From: Roseovarius azorensis
Lineage (GTDB): Bacteria > Pseudomonadota > Alphaproteobacteria > Rhodobacterales > Rhodobacteraceae
Direction: 5' to 3'
NCBI RefSeq assembly: GCF_900109455.1
Contig: NZ_FOAG01000014.1
Location: 17,540 to 81,539 of the forward strand
Length of the DNA: 64,000 nucleotides
The notes beneath the pieces are model-generated. The model made no database searches. It was not told the origin of the DNA and saw only the letters and a program-made list of their open reading frames with translations. Position 1 is the first letter of the stretch, and the number at the start of each line of letters is the position of its first letter. Positions 47,335-57,637 of the stretch are shown here, piece by piece. The position numbers and the translations under genes are program-made.

Positions 47335-49758
47335 TCAGGCCCTCAGGCGCGCGCCCTGCGGGTCGAACGGGGCCTCGTGCAGCACGCGCGCGCGATGCGG
47401 ACGGCCCAGCACCATCACCTCGACTGCATCGCCGGGCGCTGCCCCTCTGACATAGCCAAGCGCCAGGCTCATCCCCACCGAATAGCCATAGGCCCCCGAG
47501 GACACGCGCCCCACGCCCACGCCATTCTTGAAGACCGGCTCGCCGCCCGTGGCATCGGCGTTCGAGGCGGTCACATCCGCCTCGTCCAGATGCAGGATCA
47601 CCAGCCGCTCGCGCGGTTCCTGCGTGATCACCTCCTGCAGCGCGGGTTTGTTGAGAAACGCCTTGTCCATCTTGCACAGCCCCGCCAGCCCAGCCTCCTG
47701 CGGCCAGTATTCGGGGCTGTATTCGCGGCTCCACGAGCCATAGCCCTTTTCGATCCGCAGGCTCATCAGCGCCCGGCTGCCCACCGGTCCCGCACCCACA
47801 TCCTTGCCTGCCTCAAGCAGCGCGGTATAGAGCCGCGCCTGGTCCTCAACCGCGCAATGCAGTTCCCAGCCCAGATCGCCGGTGAAACTGACCCGCAGCG
47901 CGACGCAATCCACCCCGCCCAACTCGATCCGCTGTGATCGCATGAAGGGGAAATCATCGGATCCGAGTGCGGCATTGGTCAGTCTTTGCAGCATCTCGCG
48001 CGACTGCGGTCCGGCCACGTTGAACCCACAAACGGCCTCGGTCAGGCTCTCGAACGTGGTACCCTCGGGCAGCGGCACCGCGTCGAAGAACCGCTTGTGA
48101 TAGCGTTCCGCCATGCCGGACGAGACCACCCAGAATTCGTCCTCCGCCAGCCGCGTGACGGTCGCATCCCCCGCGATCCCGCCACGCACCCCGATGAGCG
48201 GCGTCAGACACGACTGCCCCACCGCGCGCGGCATCCGGTTGGCAAAGACGGCGTTCAGCCAGTCCTCCGCCCCGGGCCCCTTGCAGCGGTATTTGGCAAA
48301 GTTGGAAATGTCGATGATCCCGGCCCGGTCACGCAGCATCCTGCACTCTTCGCCCACCGGACCCCACCAGTTCTGTCGGGTGAAACCGTTGGTATCCACG
48401 ATGCCAGGCGCATCCGCGAACCACAGCGGATGCTCCCAGCCGTAGTTGAGGCCAAAGACGGCCCCCATGTTCTTCTGCATTTCGTAGACCGGTCGCGTGC
48501 GCAGCGGACGCCCTGCGGCGCGCTCCTCATTCGGGAAATGGATCGAGAACCGGTGCGCATACTGATCGCGCACCTTCGCCTTGACGAATTCGCGATTGTT
48601 CGCCCAAAGCCCGAACCGCGCAATGTCCCAGGCGAACATGTCGTATTTCATCTCGCCGTTGATCAGCCATTCCGCCACCATAAGGCCCATGCCCGCCGAT
48701 TGGCTGAACCCCGGAATGATCCCGTTGCAACAGAAATACCCCCTGAGTTCAGGCACCGGGCCGAGGATCACGTTGCTGTCGGGGCTCCAGATCATCGGGC
48801 CGTTGATCACCCGCTTGATTCCCGCCGTGCCCACCACCGGCACCCGGTCGATGGCGCGCATAATGTTCTCCTCGATCCGCTCCAGATCATCGGGAAAGAG
48901 GTCATGCGCGAAATCGAGGGGCGTGCCCTCCTCGGCCCAGAACCGCATGTCGCGCTCATAGGCGCCGATCAAAAGGCCCTTGCCCTCTTGTCGCAGATAA
49001 TATTCGCCGTCCCGATCCGCGACCGAGGGCAGGCGTCGGTCCATCGCGGCAATCTCGGCAATCGTTTCGGTCACGAAATACTGGTGCTCGGTCGGTTGCA
49101 GCGGCAGTTCGATTCCCGCCAGCCCCGCCACCTCGCGCGCCCAGAGCCCGGCAGCGTTGATCACCCAGGGCGTGCGGATATTGCCCTTGGGCGTCTCGAC
49201 AATCCACGACCCGTCCGGCTGTTGAACCGTGGCGGTGACGGGCGTGAACCGGTGAATCTCCGCCCCTCGCTGCCGCGCCCCCACCGCATAGGCATTGGTC
49301 ACGCCCGAGGGGTCCACATTGCCACCATCGGGTTCATACATGATGCAGCGGATGCCGTCGAAATTCACCAGCGGATGCAGCCGCTCGGCCTCATCACGCC
49401 CGATCTCATGGAAATTCATGCCATAGAGCCTGGCCTTGGCCGCCTGCAGGCGCAGCTGATGCTCGCGATTCCCGGTCTGCGCCAGATAGAGACTACCGGG
49501 CTGGAACACGCCGCAGCTTTGCCCGGTCTCGGCCTCCAGCTCGTTATAGAGCTTCATCGTGTAATGTTGCAGACGGCTGATATTGGCGCTGTCATGCAGC
49601 CCGTGGATATTGGCCGCCGCATGCCATGTGCTCCCGCTCGTCAGCTCATTGCGTTCGACCAGAACGACATCGGACCAGCCCAGCTTGGTCAGGTGATAGA
49701 GAATCGAGCATCCGATAACGCCGCCGCCGATCACGACGGCCTGTGCATGGGTCTTCAT
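47335..49758 (-). CDS. FAD-dependent oxidoreductase/GcvT fusion (dimethylglycine or sarcosine dehydrogenase-like)
   Basis: An 807-residue enzyme with an N-terminal DAO-type FAD domain (VVIGGGVIGCSILYHL; ELTSGSTWHAA with the histidine where related dehydrogenases attach FAD), a central FAO_M region and a C-terminal aminomethyltransferase domain from about residue 430 (DISNFAKYRCKGPGAEDWL; SFTGDLGWELHCAVED), which passes the released one-carbon unit to tetrahydrofolate. Oxidative demethylation of dimethylglycine or sarcosine is most likely. It is 4 bp from the converging 80-codon gene and divergent from a paralogue. Confidence 0.88.
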   Translation of the reverse strand: MKTHAQAVVIGGGVIGCSILYHLTKLGWSDVVLVERNELTSGSTWHAAANIHGLHDSANISRLQHYTMKLYNELEAETGQSCGVFQPGSLYLAQTGNREHQLRLQAAKARLYGMNFHEIGRDEAERLHPLVNFDGIRCIMYEPDGGNVDPSGVTNAYAVGARQRGAEIHRFTPVTATVQQPDGSWIVETPKGNIRTPWVINAAGLWAREVAGLAGIELPLQPTEHQYFVTETIAEIAAMDRRLPSVADRDGEYYLRQEGKGLLIGAYERDMRFWAEEGTPLDFAHDLFPDDLERIEENIMRAIDRVPVVGTAGIKRVINGPMIWSPDSNVILGPVPELRGYFCCNGIIPGFSQSAGMGLMVAEWLINGEMKYDMFAWDIARFGLWANNREFVKAKVRDQYAHRFSIHFPNEERAAGRPLRTRPVYEMQKNMGAVFGLNYGWEHPLWFADAPGIVDTNGFTRQNWWGPVGEECRMLRDRAGIIDISNFAKYRCKGPGAEDWLNAVFANRMPRAVGQSCLTPLIGVRGGIAGDATVTRLAEDEFWVVSSGMAERYHKRFFDAVPLPEGTTFESLTEAVCGFNVAGPQSREMLQRLTNAALGSDDFPFMRSQRIELGGVDCVALRVSFTGDLGWELHCAVEDQARLYTALLEAGKDVGAGPVGSRALMSLRIEKGYGSWSREYSPEYWPQEAGLAGLCKMDKAFLNKPALQEVITQEPRERLVILHLDEADVTASNADATGGEPVFKNGVGVGRVSSGAYGYSVGMSLALGYVRGAAPGDAVEVMVLGRPHRARVLHEAPFDPQGARLRA

Positions 49759-50003
49759 TCGGGTATCCCCTGGCTATGTTCCGGCTAAAACTGCGGCGAC
49801 CCAGACCGGAATGAATGCCATTTTCCGACATCAATTGTCGCGGTGATCCAAGTCCGCTCAAGTTTTCCCGGAATCGAATGCCGCAGCAAAAGCCACCATG
49901 CTCTTGCGCGCCAGACCTCATTTGCGTCAGCTTTTGTCGCGGACAGACATGCTCTTTTACGCCCGCCGGGCAGGGTCTGGGAAAACACCAACGGAGGTTC
50001 CCC
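49759..50003. promoter_or_regulatory. Divergent promoter region of two FAD/GcvT enzyme genes
   Basis: The 245-bp space carries a direct repeat TTGTCGCGG at 49835-49843 and 49934-49942, 99 bp apart, and GGAGG at 49993-49997 for the rightward gene. No clear -35/-10 pair can be fixed. The repeat may be a binding site for a shared regulator. Confidence 0.35.
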
Positions 50004-52412
50004 ATGAAATCCAGCACCCGCGTGGTCGTGATCGGCGGCGGTGTCGTCGGTTGTTCCGTGCTCTATCACCTGACCAAGCTGGGCTGGTCCGACGTGATGC
50101 TCCTTGAACGCTCGGAACTCACATCCGGCTCCACATGGCATGCGGCGGGCGGGTTTCATACGCTCAACGGCGACACCAACATGGCAGCGCTTCAGGGCTA
50201 TACGATCCGGCTCTACAAGGAACTTGAAGAGATCACCGGCATGTCCTGCGGACTGCATCATGTCGGCGGCGTCACGCTGGCAGATAACCGCGACCGTTTC
50301 GATATGCTGCTCGCGGAACGGGCCAAGCATCGTTACATGGGCCTCGACACCCATATCGTGACGCCCGAGGAAATCGCGCAGATCGCACCGGTCACCAATA
50401 TCGATGGCATCCTCGGCGGGCTTTACGATCCGCTCGACGGCCATCTCGACCCCTCCGGCACCACCCATGCCTATGCCAAGGCCGCTCGCATGGGCGGCGC
50501 ACAGATCGAAACGCATTGCATGGTGCGCGAAACCAAACAGCGCGCCGACGGCACATGGGACGTGGTGACCGACAAGGGCACCATCCACACCGAACACGTG
50601 GTCAACGCCGGTGGTCTCTGGGCGCGCGAGGTGGGGGCGATGGCGGGCGTCTACCTGCCGCTGCACCCGATGGAACATCAGTATATCGTTACCGATGAAA
50701 TCCCCGAGATCTACAACCGCGACGCCGAGCATCCGCATGTCATGGACCCGGCCGGCGAAAGCTATCTGCGGCAAGAGGGGCGCGGCCTGTGCATCGGGTT
50801 CTATGAACAGCCCTGCAAACCCTGGGCGGTGGGCGGCACACCCTGGGATTTCGGTCATGAACTCTTGCCCGATAACCTCGACAAGATCGAGGACAGCATC
50901 GAATTCGCCTATCGCCGCTTTCCGGTGCTGGAAAAGGCAGGGGTCAAGTCGGTCATCCACGGCCCCTTCACCTTTGCGCCAGACGGAAACCCGCTCGTTG
51001 GCCCCATTCCGGGCCTGCGCGGCTATTGGTCGGCCTGCGGCGTGATGGCCGGGTTCAGCCAGGGCGGCGGCGTTGGGCTGATGCTGGCGCAATGGATGAC
51101 GGCAGGAGAATGCGAACGCGATGTGACCGCGATGGACGTGGCCCGTTTCGGCGACTGGATCACGCCCGGCTACACCCGCCCCAAGGTGATCGAGAACTAC
51201 CAGAAACGCTTTTCGGTGAGCTACCCCAACGAGGAACTGCCTGCCGCCCGCCCGTTCCGCCAGACACCGATGTATGACGTGTTTGACGGCATGGGCGCGG
51301 TCTGGGGCGCGCAATACGGGCTGGAGGTGGTCAATTATTTCGCCTCCGGCGACGAGCCGCGATACGAGACCCCGTCCTTTCGCCGCTCGAACGCATGGGA
51401 GGCCACCGCGCGCGAGGTCCGCGCCGTGCGCAGCGCGGTCGGCATCAACGAGGTCCACAACTTCGGCAAATACCTCGTCACCGGCCCGAATGCCCGCCAA
51501 TGGCTCGACCGCATCATGGCCGGACGCATCCCCAAACCGGGGCGGCTCTCGCTTACGCCGATGCTCTCGCCCAAGGGGCGGCTCTGGGGCGATTTCACCG
51601 TTTCCTGCCTCAATGAGCAAACCTTTCAACTGACCGCCTCTTACGGCGCGCAGGCGTTTCACATGCGCTGGTTCGCCATGAACGAGGCGACGGGCGTCAA
51701 GGTCGAGAACATCTCGGACCGCCTGAACGGATTTCAGATCGCCGGACCAAAGGCGCGCGAGGTGCTGATCGCCTGCACGCGCGATCAGGTGGCCGACATG
51801 AAATTCATGGATATCCGCCACGCCACGCTGGGCATGATCGACTGCCTGGTGCAACGGGTCAGTTATACCGGCGACCTGGGCTATGAAATCTACTGCGACC
51901 CGATGGCGCAACGCGCGCTCTGGGATGTGCTGTGGTCCGAGGGACAGAAACACGGGATGAAACCCTTTGGCATGCGAGCGATGATGTCGCTGCGGCTCGA
52001 CCGCTTCTTTGGCTCCTGGCTCAATGAATTCTCGCCGGATTACACGCCGGGCGAGACGGGCATGGACCGCTTCATCTCATGGACCAAGAACACCGATTTC
52101 ATCGGCCGCGCCGCGGCAGAGGCCGAACATGCAGCAGGCGCCGCGCGCAGGCTCGTGGCCTTCGAGGTCGAGGCCAGTGATGCCGATGTGAACGGGTATG
52201 AGCCGGTCTGGATCAATGGCGCGGTGCAAGGATTCTGCACTTCGGGCGGCTACTCGCATCATGCGGGCAAATCCATCGCCCTCGCCCTCATCCCGACGGA
52301 GAAGGCGCAGGACGGAATACGCGCCGAAATCGAGATACTGGGCGAGCGACGTGGCGCCACGCTCATCACGGAGGCGCTTTTCGATGCCGACGGCGTGCGG
52401 ATGCGGGGCTGA
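50004..52412 (+). CDS. FAD-dependent oxidoreductase/GcvT fusion, second copy
   Basis: An 802-residue paralogue of the divergent neighbour with the same plan: FAD-binding RVVVIGGGVVGCSVLYHL, ELTSGSTWHAAGGFHTL with the candidate FAD-linked histidine, middle FAO_M region, and GcvT domain (INEVHNFGKYLVTGPNARQWLDRIMAG; SYTGDLGYEIYCDP). The short GFHTLNGDTNMAALQ differs from ANIHGLHDSANISRLQ in the other copy, so substrates may differ. The start at 50004 follows GGAGG with proper spacing; an in-frame extension to 49815 is not conserved. Confidence 0.88.
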   Translation: MKSSTRVVVIGGGVVGCSVLYHLTKLGWSDVMLLERSELTSGSTWHAAGGFHTLNGDTNMAALQGYTIRLYKELEEITGMSCGLHHVGGVTLADNRDRFDMLLAERAKHRYMGLDTHIVTPEEIAQIAPVTNIDGILGGLYDPLDGHLDPSGTTHAYAKAARMGGAQIETHCMVRETKQRADGTWDVVTDKGTIHTEHVVNAGGLWAREVGAMAGVYLPLHPMEHQYIVTDEIPEIYNRDAEHPHVMDPAGESYLRQEGRGLCIGFYEQPCKPWAVGGTPWDFGHELLPDNLDKIEDSIEFAYRRFPVLEKAGVKSVIHGPFTFAPDGNPLVGPIPGLRGYWSACGVMAGFSQGGGVGLMLAQWMTAGECERDVTAMDVARFGDWITPGYTRPKVIENYQKRFSVSYPNEELPAARPFRQTPMYDVFDGMGAVWGAQYGLEVVNYFASGDEPRYETPSFRRSNAWEATAREVRAVRSAVGINEVHNFGKYLVTGPNARQWLDRIMAGRIPKPGRLSLTPMLSPKGRLWGDFTVSCLNEQTFQLTASYGAQAFHMRWFAMNEATGVKVENISDRLNGFQIAGPKAREVLIACTRDQVADMKFMDIRHATLGMIDCLVQRVSYTGDLGYEIYCDPMAQRALWDVLWSEGQKHGMKPFGMRAMMSLRLDRFFGSWLNEFSPDYTPGETGMDRFISWTKNTDFIGRAAAEAEHAAGAARRLVAFEVEASDADVNGYEPVWINGAVQGFCTSGGYSHHAGKSIALALIPTEKAQDGIRAEIEILGERRGATLITEALFDADGVRMRG

Positions 52413-52419
52413 CAAGAAA

Positions 52420-52450
52420 TCCGGCGCGGCCTCCTGTGGCGCGCGCCGGA
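52420..52450. terminator. Hairpin between converging FAD/GcvT and DUF2842 genes
   Basis: TCCGGCGCG (52420-52428) pairs perfectly with CGCGCCGGA (52442-52450) over a 13-base loop, 8 bp after the stop. No T run follows, so it is a possible bidirectional terminator. Confidence 0.5.
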
Positions 52451-52486
52451 CTGATCTGAGTGTTTCTGGAACGGCGAAAGGCCGGG

Positions 52487-52711
52487 TCAGTCCCGGTCTT
52501 CGTCCGGGTCAGGCTGTCCCACCCCGAGGAAAAGACGCTTGAGCGGGATGATCCAGACGAAACCCAGCCCCACATAGATCATGAGTTCTACCCAGATCGA
52601 GGGACGGTCAATCAAGTTCACCAGGGTAACCGCCACCACGACATAGGCGGGCAGTCCAATCAGCAGCACCACCAGCGACCAGCGTTTCCGGGCCTTGTGA
52701 CTCAGCGCCAT
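52487..52711 (-). CDS. DUF2842 family small membrane protein
   Basis: A 74-residue protein with two membrane helices (WSLVVLLIGLPAYVVVAVTLVNLI; WVELMIYVGLGFVWIIPLKRLFLG) and a short acidic tail. The pattern matches DUF2842, a family seen next to purA in alphaproteobacteria. Function unknown. It starts 9 bp after the purA stop and is probably in its transcript. Confidence 0.82.
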   Translation of the reverse strand: MALSHKARKRWSLVVLLIGLPAYVVVAVTLVNLIDRPSIWVELMIYVGLGFVWIIPLKRLFLGVGQPDPDEDRD

Positions 52712-52720
52712 GCGCCCTCC

Positions 52721-54016
52721 TCAGTCCGCAAAGGGATCGGTCACGAGGATCGTGTCCTCGCGCTCGGGTGAGGTGGAGAGTAGCGCGACGGGACAGCCGA
52801 TCAACTCTTCGACGCGGCGCACGTATTTGATTGCCTCGGCGGGCAGCTCGGCCCAGCTGCGCGCGCCCTCCGTCGATTGCGACCAGCCAGGCATTTCCTC
52901 GTAGACCGGGGTGCAGCGCGCCTGCTGCTCGGCGGCGGTGGGCAGGTAATCCAGCCGCGCGCCATCGAGATCATAGCCGACGCAGATTTTCAGAGTGTCG
53001 AACCCGTCGAGCACGTCGAGCTTGGTCAGCGCAATGCCGTTGACACCCGAGGTGGCGCAGGTCTGCCGCACGAGGCAGGCATCAAACCAGCCGCAACGCC
53101 GCTTGCGTCCCGTGACCGTGCCGAATTCATGGCCGCGCGTGCCCAGCCGGTTGCCATCGGCATCATCGAGTTCAGTCGGAAACGGCCCCTCGCCCACGCG
53201 CGTCGTATAGGCCTTGACGATGCCCAGCACATAGTTGATCGCCCCCGGCCCGAGGCCGACGCCGGTGGCCGCCTGTCCGGCTATGACATTGGAAGACGTG
53301 ACAAACGGGTATGTGCCAAAGTCGATGTCGAGCAACGCGCCCTGCGCCCCCTCGAAGAGGATACGCTTGCCCGCCCGGCGCTTTTCGTTCAGCACCTTCC
53401 AGACCGGGGCGGCATAGGGCAAGATTTGCGGCGCGATCTCGCGCAACTGCGCGATCAGCGCGTCGCGATCCACCGGCGCGATCCCCAGCCCCCGGCGCAG
53501 CGGATCGTGATGCTGGAGCGCCCGGTCAACGCGCGCAACCAGCGTTGCATCATCCGCCAGATCCGCCACCCGCACCGAGCGGCGCCCCACCTTGTCCTCA
53601 TAGGCGGGGCCGATGCCGCGCCCGGTGGTGCCGATCTTGGTGCCCTTGCTGGCGGCCTCTTCGCGGGCGCGGTCCAGTTCGCCGTGAATCGGCAGGATGA
53701 GTGGTGTGTTCTCGGCGATCATCAGTGTTTCGGGCGTAATCGTGACGCCCTGTTCGCGGATCGCCGCAATCTCGCGCACCAGATGCCAGGGATCCAGCAC
53801 GACGCCATTGCCGATCACCGACAGCTTGCCGCCGCGTACCACGCCCGAGGGCAGCGCGTTGAGCTTGTAGACCTTGCCATCCACCACAAGGGTATGACCC
53901 GCATTATGGCCGCCCTGAAAGCGCGCGATCACATCGGCCCGCTCGCTCAGCCAGTCGACGATCTTGCCTTTTCCCTCATCTCCCCACTGGGCGCCCACAA
54001 CGACAACATTTGCCAT
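52721..54016 (-). CDS. purA: Adenylosuccinate synthase
   Basis: GTP-dependent joining of IMP and aspartate, first committed step to AMP. 431 residues with the GTP loop [20 protein letters not shown] at the N-terminus, the IMP region [50 protein letters not shown], and [14 protein letters not shown]. The start at 54016 has GAGAGGATCATC upstream. It is divergent from secG and separate from the other purine gene, purL, in the window. Confidence 0.97.
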   Translation of the reverse strand: MANVVVVGAQWGDEGKGKIVDWLSERADVIARFQGGHNAGHTLVVDGKVYKLNALPSGVVRGGKLSVIGNGVVLDPWHLVREIAAIREQGVTITPETLMIAENTPLILPIHGELDRAREEAASKGTKIGTTGRGIGPAYEDKVGRRSVRVADLADDATLVARVDRALQHHDPLRRGLGIAPVDRDALIAQLREIAPQILPYAAPVWKVLNEKRRAGKRILFEGAQGALLDIDFGTYPFVTSSNVIAGQAATGVGLGPGAINYVLGIVKAYTTRVGEGPFPTELDDADGNRLGTRGHEFGTVTGRKRRCGWFDACLVRQTCATSGVNGIALTKLDVLDGFDTLKICVGYDLDGARLDYLPTAAEQQARCTPVYEEMPGWSQSTEGARSWAELPAEAIKYVRRVEELIGCPVALLSTSPEREDTILVTDPFAD

Positions 54017-54192
54017 GATGATCCTCTCGGCAACAGGTTCCAAACCGCGCGCCGGTATAGCGGGGTGCCGCACCGGGCGAAACATCTAATTCGCCTCAGC
54101 CCTCACGCGGCAGTCGAGATTGCCGGGTTGCGGGCGCGTCAGGAATTGCATAGATAGCGGCTGACCGAACTGAAACACAGGCCCCCCGATCC

Positions 54193-54549
54193 ATGGAAAA
54201 CGTCGTTCTGACCATCCACCTGCTTCTGGCTCTCGCGCTGATAGGCGTCGTGCTGCTGCAACGCTCCGAAGGCGGCGGGCTTGGCATGGGCGGCGGCGGG
54301 GCGATGACCGGGCGCGCGGCGGCGACCGCCCTTGGCAAGGTGACATGGATCCTGGCCGCTGCCTTTATCGTGACCTCGATCACCCTGACGATCATTGCAG
54401 CGCAGAACGCAGCCGGGATATCGGTTCTCGACCGGCTGATCGACGCACCTCCCCCCCCTGCCCGCAGCGCGCCGGGGCTGCCGGGGGCCGACTCGCTCCT
54501 GCCGCCACCGGCCGGCGACAACGCGCCTCTGGCGCCAACCGCCGACTGA
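54193..54549 (+). CDS. secG: Preprotein translocase subunit SecG
   Basis: Small SecYEG subunit, 118 residues. Two membrane helices (ENVVLTIHLLLALALIGVVLLQ; VTWILAAAFIVTSITLTIIAA) flank the family loop RSEGGGLGMGGGGAM. The tail is a proline- and alanine-rich extension (about residues 80-118) common in alphaproteobacteria. It lies before pyrG with 168 bp between, an arrangement conserved in the class. Confidence 0.93.
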   Translation: MENVVLTIHLLLALALIGVVLLQRSEGGGLGMGGGGAMTGRAAATALGKVTWILAAAFIVTSITLTIIAAQNAAGISVLDRLIDAPPPPARSAPGLPGADSLLPPPAGDNAPLAPTAD

Positions 54550-54717
54550 CCACAACGATTTGAGGGATCACCTCGCACCGCAACAGCATCTTGCGGTCGG
54601 CTTGCGCATTCCTCGCGAATCCTGTAAAGGTCAAATCCCGTGATATAGCGGTCGTTTCAGACCGTTCAGGGTCTTGACCAATCACCAGACTACGACATCA
54701 CGGGGGGCGCCACGCGC

Positions 54718-56361
54718 ATGGCACGTTATATTTTCATCACTGGCGGCGTTGTGTCCTCTCTGGGCAAGGGGCTTGCCTCGGCCGCACTTGGCGCGCTCTT
54801 GCAGGCGCGTGGCTTTTCGGTGCGGCTGCGCAAGCTTGACCCCTATCTCAACGTCGATCCCGGCACCATGTCACCGTTCGAACATGGCGAGGTCTTTGTC
54901 ACCGATGACGGCGCGGAAACCGATCTTGATCTTGGCCATTATGAACGCTTCACCGGCGTGCCCGCCCGGATCACCGATTCCGTGAGCTCGGGGCGGATAT
55001 ATTCCAACGTGCTCGAAAAGGAGCGGCGCGGGGATTACCTGGGCAAGACCATTCAGGTGGTCCCGCATGTCACCAACGAGATCAAGGAATTCCTCGCCAT
55101 CGGCGAGGACGAGGTGGATTTCATGCTCTGCGAGATCGGTGGAACGGTGGGCGATATCGAGGGGCTGCCGTTCTTCGAGGCGATCCGGCAATTCAGCCAT
55201 GACCGCCCGCGCGGGCAATGCATCTTCATGCACCTGACGTTGTTGCCCTATCTGGCCGCGAGCGGCGAGTTGAAGACCAAGCCGACGCAGCACTCTGTCA
55301 AGGAATTGCAGTCGATCGGCATCGCCCCGGACATACTCGTCTGCCGTTCGGAGCATCCCATCCCCGACAAGGAACGCGAAAAGATCGCGCTCTTCTGCAA
55401 TGTCCGCAAGGAACACGTGGTCGCCGCCTATGATCTCAGATCGATCTACGAGGCGCCCCTGGCCTATCACCGTGAAGGGCTGGATCAGGCGGTGCTCGAT
55501 GCGTTCCAGATCAGCCCCGCGCCCAAGCCTGATCTCACGGTCTGGCTGGATGTGGTCGACCGCATCCAGAACACCGATGGCGCGGTCAGCATCGCCATCG
55601 TCGGCAAATACGTGCAACTCGAGGATGCCTACAAGTCGATCAAGGAAGCGTTGATGCACGGCGGCATGGCCAATCGGGTCAAGGTCAACGTTGAATGGGT
55701 CGATGCCGAGATATTCGACCGCGAGGATCCCGCCCCCTGGCTCGAGGGGTTCCACGCCATCCTCGTGCCCGGCGGCTTTGGCGAACGCGGCACCGAGGGC
55801 AAGATCAAGGCCGCCGAATTCGCCCGCACCCGCAAGATCCCCTACTTGGGCATCTGTCTGGGCATGCAGATGGCGGTGATCGAGGCGGCGCGCAACGTCG
55901 CCGGTCTCAAGGATGCCGGATCAGAAGAGTTCGACCACGAGGCAGGCAAGAAACGGTTTGAACCTGTCGTCTATCACCTCAAGGAATGGGTGCAGGGCAA
56001 TCAGAAAGTCAGCCGCAAGGTCGGCGATGACAAGGGCGGCACCATGCGGCTCGGGGCCTATGACGCGGTGCTCAAGGATGGCAGCCGCGTGGCGCAGGTC
56101 TATGGCACGACGACGATTGATGAACGCCACCGCCACCGCTATGAGGTGGATACAAAGTACCGTGAAAAACTTGAGAAGTGCGGCCTCAGCTTTTCCGGCA
56201 TGTCACCCGACGGACGCCTGCCCGAGATCGTGGAATGGTCCGATCATCCGTGGTTCATCGGCGTGCAGTATCACCCGGAACTGAAATCCAAACCCTTTGC
56301 GCCGCATCCGCTGTTTGCCGATTTCGTGCGCGCCGCGATCGAGACATCCCGGCTGGTCTGA
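54718..56361 (+). CDS. pyrG: CTP synthase
   Basis: ATP-dependent amination of UTP to CTP, 547 residues. The synthase domain has [44 protein letters not shown] and the UTP/CTP region [20 protein letters not shown]; the glutaminase domain has the nucleophile cysteine in [15 protein letters not shown] (about residue 380) and the catalytic dyad in [10 protein letters not shown]. The ATG at 54718 starts the conserved ARYIFITGG. Complete. Confidence 0.97.
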   Translation: MARYIFITGGVVSSLGKGLASAALGALLQARGFSVRLRKLDPYLNVDPGTMSPFEHGEVFVTDDGAETDLDLGHYERFTGVPARITDSVSSGRIYSNVLEKERRGDYLGKTIQVVPHVTNEIKEFLAIGEDEVDFMLCEIGGTVGDIEGLPFFEAIRQFSHDRPRGQCIFMHLTLLPYLAASGELKTKPTQHSVKELQSIGIAPDILVCRSEHPIPDKEREKIALFCNVRKEHVVAAYDLRSIYEAPLAYHREGLDQAVLDAFQISPAPKPDLTVWLDVVDRIQNTDGAVSIAIVGKYVQLEDAYKSIKEALMHGGMANRVKVNVEWVDAEIFDREDPAPWLEGFHAILVPGGFGERGTEGKIKAAEFARTRKIPYLGICLGMQMAVIEAARNVAGLKDAGSEEFDHEAGKKRFEPVVYHLKEWVQGNQKVSRKVGDDKGGTMRLGAYDAVLKDGSRVAQVYGTTTIDERHRHRYEVDTKYREKLEKCGLSFSGMSPDGRLPEIVEWSDHPWFIGVQYHPELKSKPFAPHPLFADFVRAAIETSRLV

Positions 56362-56392
56362 CCCGTCTTGAACGCGGATACCGGCCGGCATG

Positions 56393-56971
56393 TCAGTCGT
56401 TTCTGTCGCGGTATTTCAGCACGTCACGATCCACGCCCAGCCCTATCACCGGGCTGAGCAGGTCGCGCAGCAGGCTTGGCTTCCTGCTTTTCTCCCCCTT
56501 GGCAACGGCAGGCGCACGCAGAGCATCGCGCAGCATCGGCTCCAGAATATCTTCGTCCAGAATCCATCGCCCCCGACGGCGCTCATCGCGATCCGCCTGC
56601 TGATAGGTCAGCCATCTGCGGAGTTCCTTGGTGCAGGTGGGTTCTTGACCCGGATAGACCAGATAGAAACCGCTATTGATCCGCAGACAGATATTGTCGA
56701 GCACCCGCGTGACTCCGAGATATGACTCGGGCACCTGACGCTTGGGGATATAATTGAACCGCTCAGGCCCACCATTGAAAAATACCCGAAGTGCGATGAC
56801 CAGTTCCACCCCCCTCTGCGCCATTGCCCAACCCAGCACGGGTTCGGGATGATGTGCCCAGTCATAGGCACAAATGGCGGCCTTGCGGCGTTCAGGATCG
56901 AGCGACTTTAACTGCGCAAGTTGCTCCTCGGCTGAGGTTGCGGACCAGTCAAACGTATCGGAATCAGGCAT
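56393..56971 (-). CDS. DUF4274-like conserved protein of unknown function
   Basis: A soluble protein of 192 residues (198 if a GTG at 56989 is used). The middle resembles DUF4274: AICAYDWAHHPEPVLGWAMAQRGVELVIALRVFFNGGPERFNY. A C-terminal basic segment follows (ADRDERRRGRWILDED). There is no signal peptide or membrane helix. It is divergent from the TerB pair and convergent with pyrG, and its start is uncertain because neither candidate has a good ribosome binding site. Confidence 0.7.
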   Translation of the reverse strand: MPDSDTFDWSATSAEEQLAQLKSLDPERRKAAICAYDWAHHPEPVLGWAMAQRGVELVIALRVFFNGGPERFNYIPKRQVPESYLGVTRVLDNICLRINSGFYLVYPGQEPTCTKELRRWLTYQQADRDERRRGRWILDEDILEPMLRDALRAPAVAKGEKSRKPSLLRDLLSPVIGLGVDRDVLKYRDRND

Positions 56972-57157
56972 TTTGCTGTCATCAATCACAGAAGTTGAGT
57001 TGATCCCGAAAGTGCCCTCAGAAAGCGAGTTTTATTTGCCGCAATTGTGACCCGTTTGCGGCCCCTCAAATCGAGTAGGTGTCAGGTGGCAAAACACTAT
57101 TCTCCGATCGGCAACAATTCGCTTGGGACCGCCTTGCGAAGCGGTTATTCTGGCGCC

Positions 57158-57595
57158 ATGCTGTCCCGAATTTTGCACGCCTTTTCCGCACCAAAACCCA
57201 TCCCGCTGCCCGAACCGGATGAAAAACTGGCCCTCGGCGCGCTGATGGTGCGCGTGGCCAAATCCGACCGGCATTACGAACTGCTGGAAATCCAGCGAAT
57301 CGACCGGCTGCTGACACGTCTCTACGGGCTGGGTCCGATCGAGGCGGCCAGAATGCGCGCACTGTGCGAAAGACTCGAACGCGCCGCGCCAGATACCGCG
57401 CGCTTTGGTCATGTGATCCGCGAAACCGTCAGCCTCGAAGCACGGCTTGGTGCGCTCGAGGCTCTGTGGGAGGTGGTGCTGTCCGATGGCGACAGCCAAC
57501 CCGAGGAATTGCAGGCGATCGACACCGCGCGCGAGGCGTTGGGCCTCAGCCATGCCGACAGCGACGCAGCGCGTGCGCTGGCGCAAGCGCAGTAA
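57158..57595 (+). CDS. TerB-like domain protein, first of two
   Basis: A 145-residue all-alpha protein of the TerB/COG4103 type. LALGALMVRVAKSDRHYELLEIQRIDRLLTRLYGL holds the first helical pair with acidic positions, and LEALWEVVLSDGDSQPEELQAIDTAREALGL the second, which has the DG..Q..E signature of TerB-family metal-binding loops. Role unknown; TerB proteins are linked to membrane stress and tellurite resistance modules. A tandem paralogue follows 42 bp later. Confidence 0.8.
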   Translation: MLSRILHAFSAPKPIPLPEPDEKLALGALMVRVAKSDRHYELLEIQRIDRLLTRLYGLGPIEAARMRALCERLERAAPDTARFGHVIRETVSLEARLGALEALWEVVLSDGDSQPEELQAIDTAREALGLSHADSDAARALAQAQ

Positions 57596-57637
57596 TTCGT
57601 CATTGGCGCGCGGCACCTGCCGCCCTATACCTTCAGC

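Noticed and set aside
47986..49788. A 600-codon plus frame opposite the first FAD/GcvT gene
   Set aside because: Composition-driven antisense frame without recognisable motifs; the minus frame is a complete enzyme.
49785..51953. A 722-codon minus frame opposite the second FAD/GcvT gene
   Set aside because: Antisense shadow: the plus frame has FAD and GcvT motifs and a good ribosome binding site.
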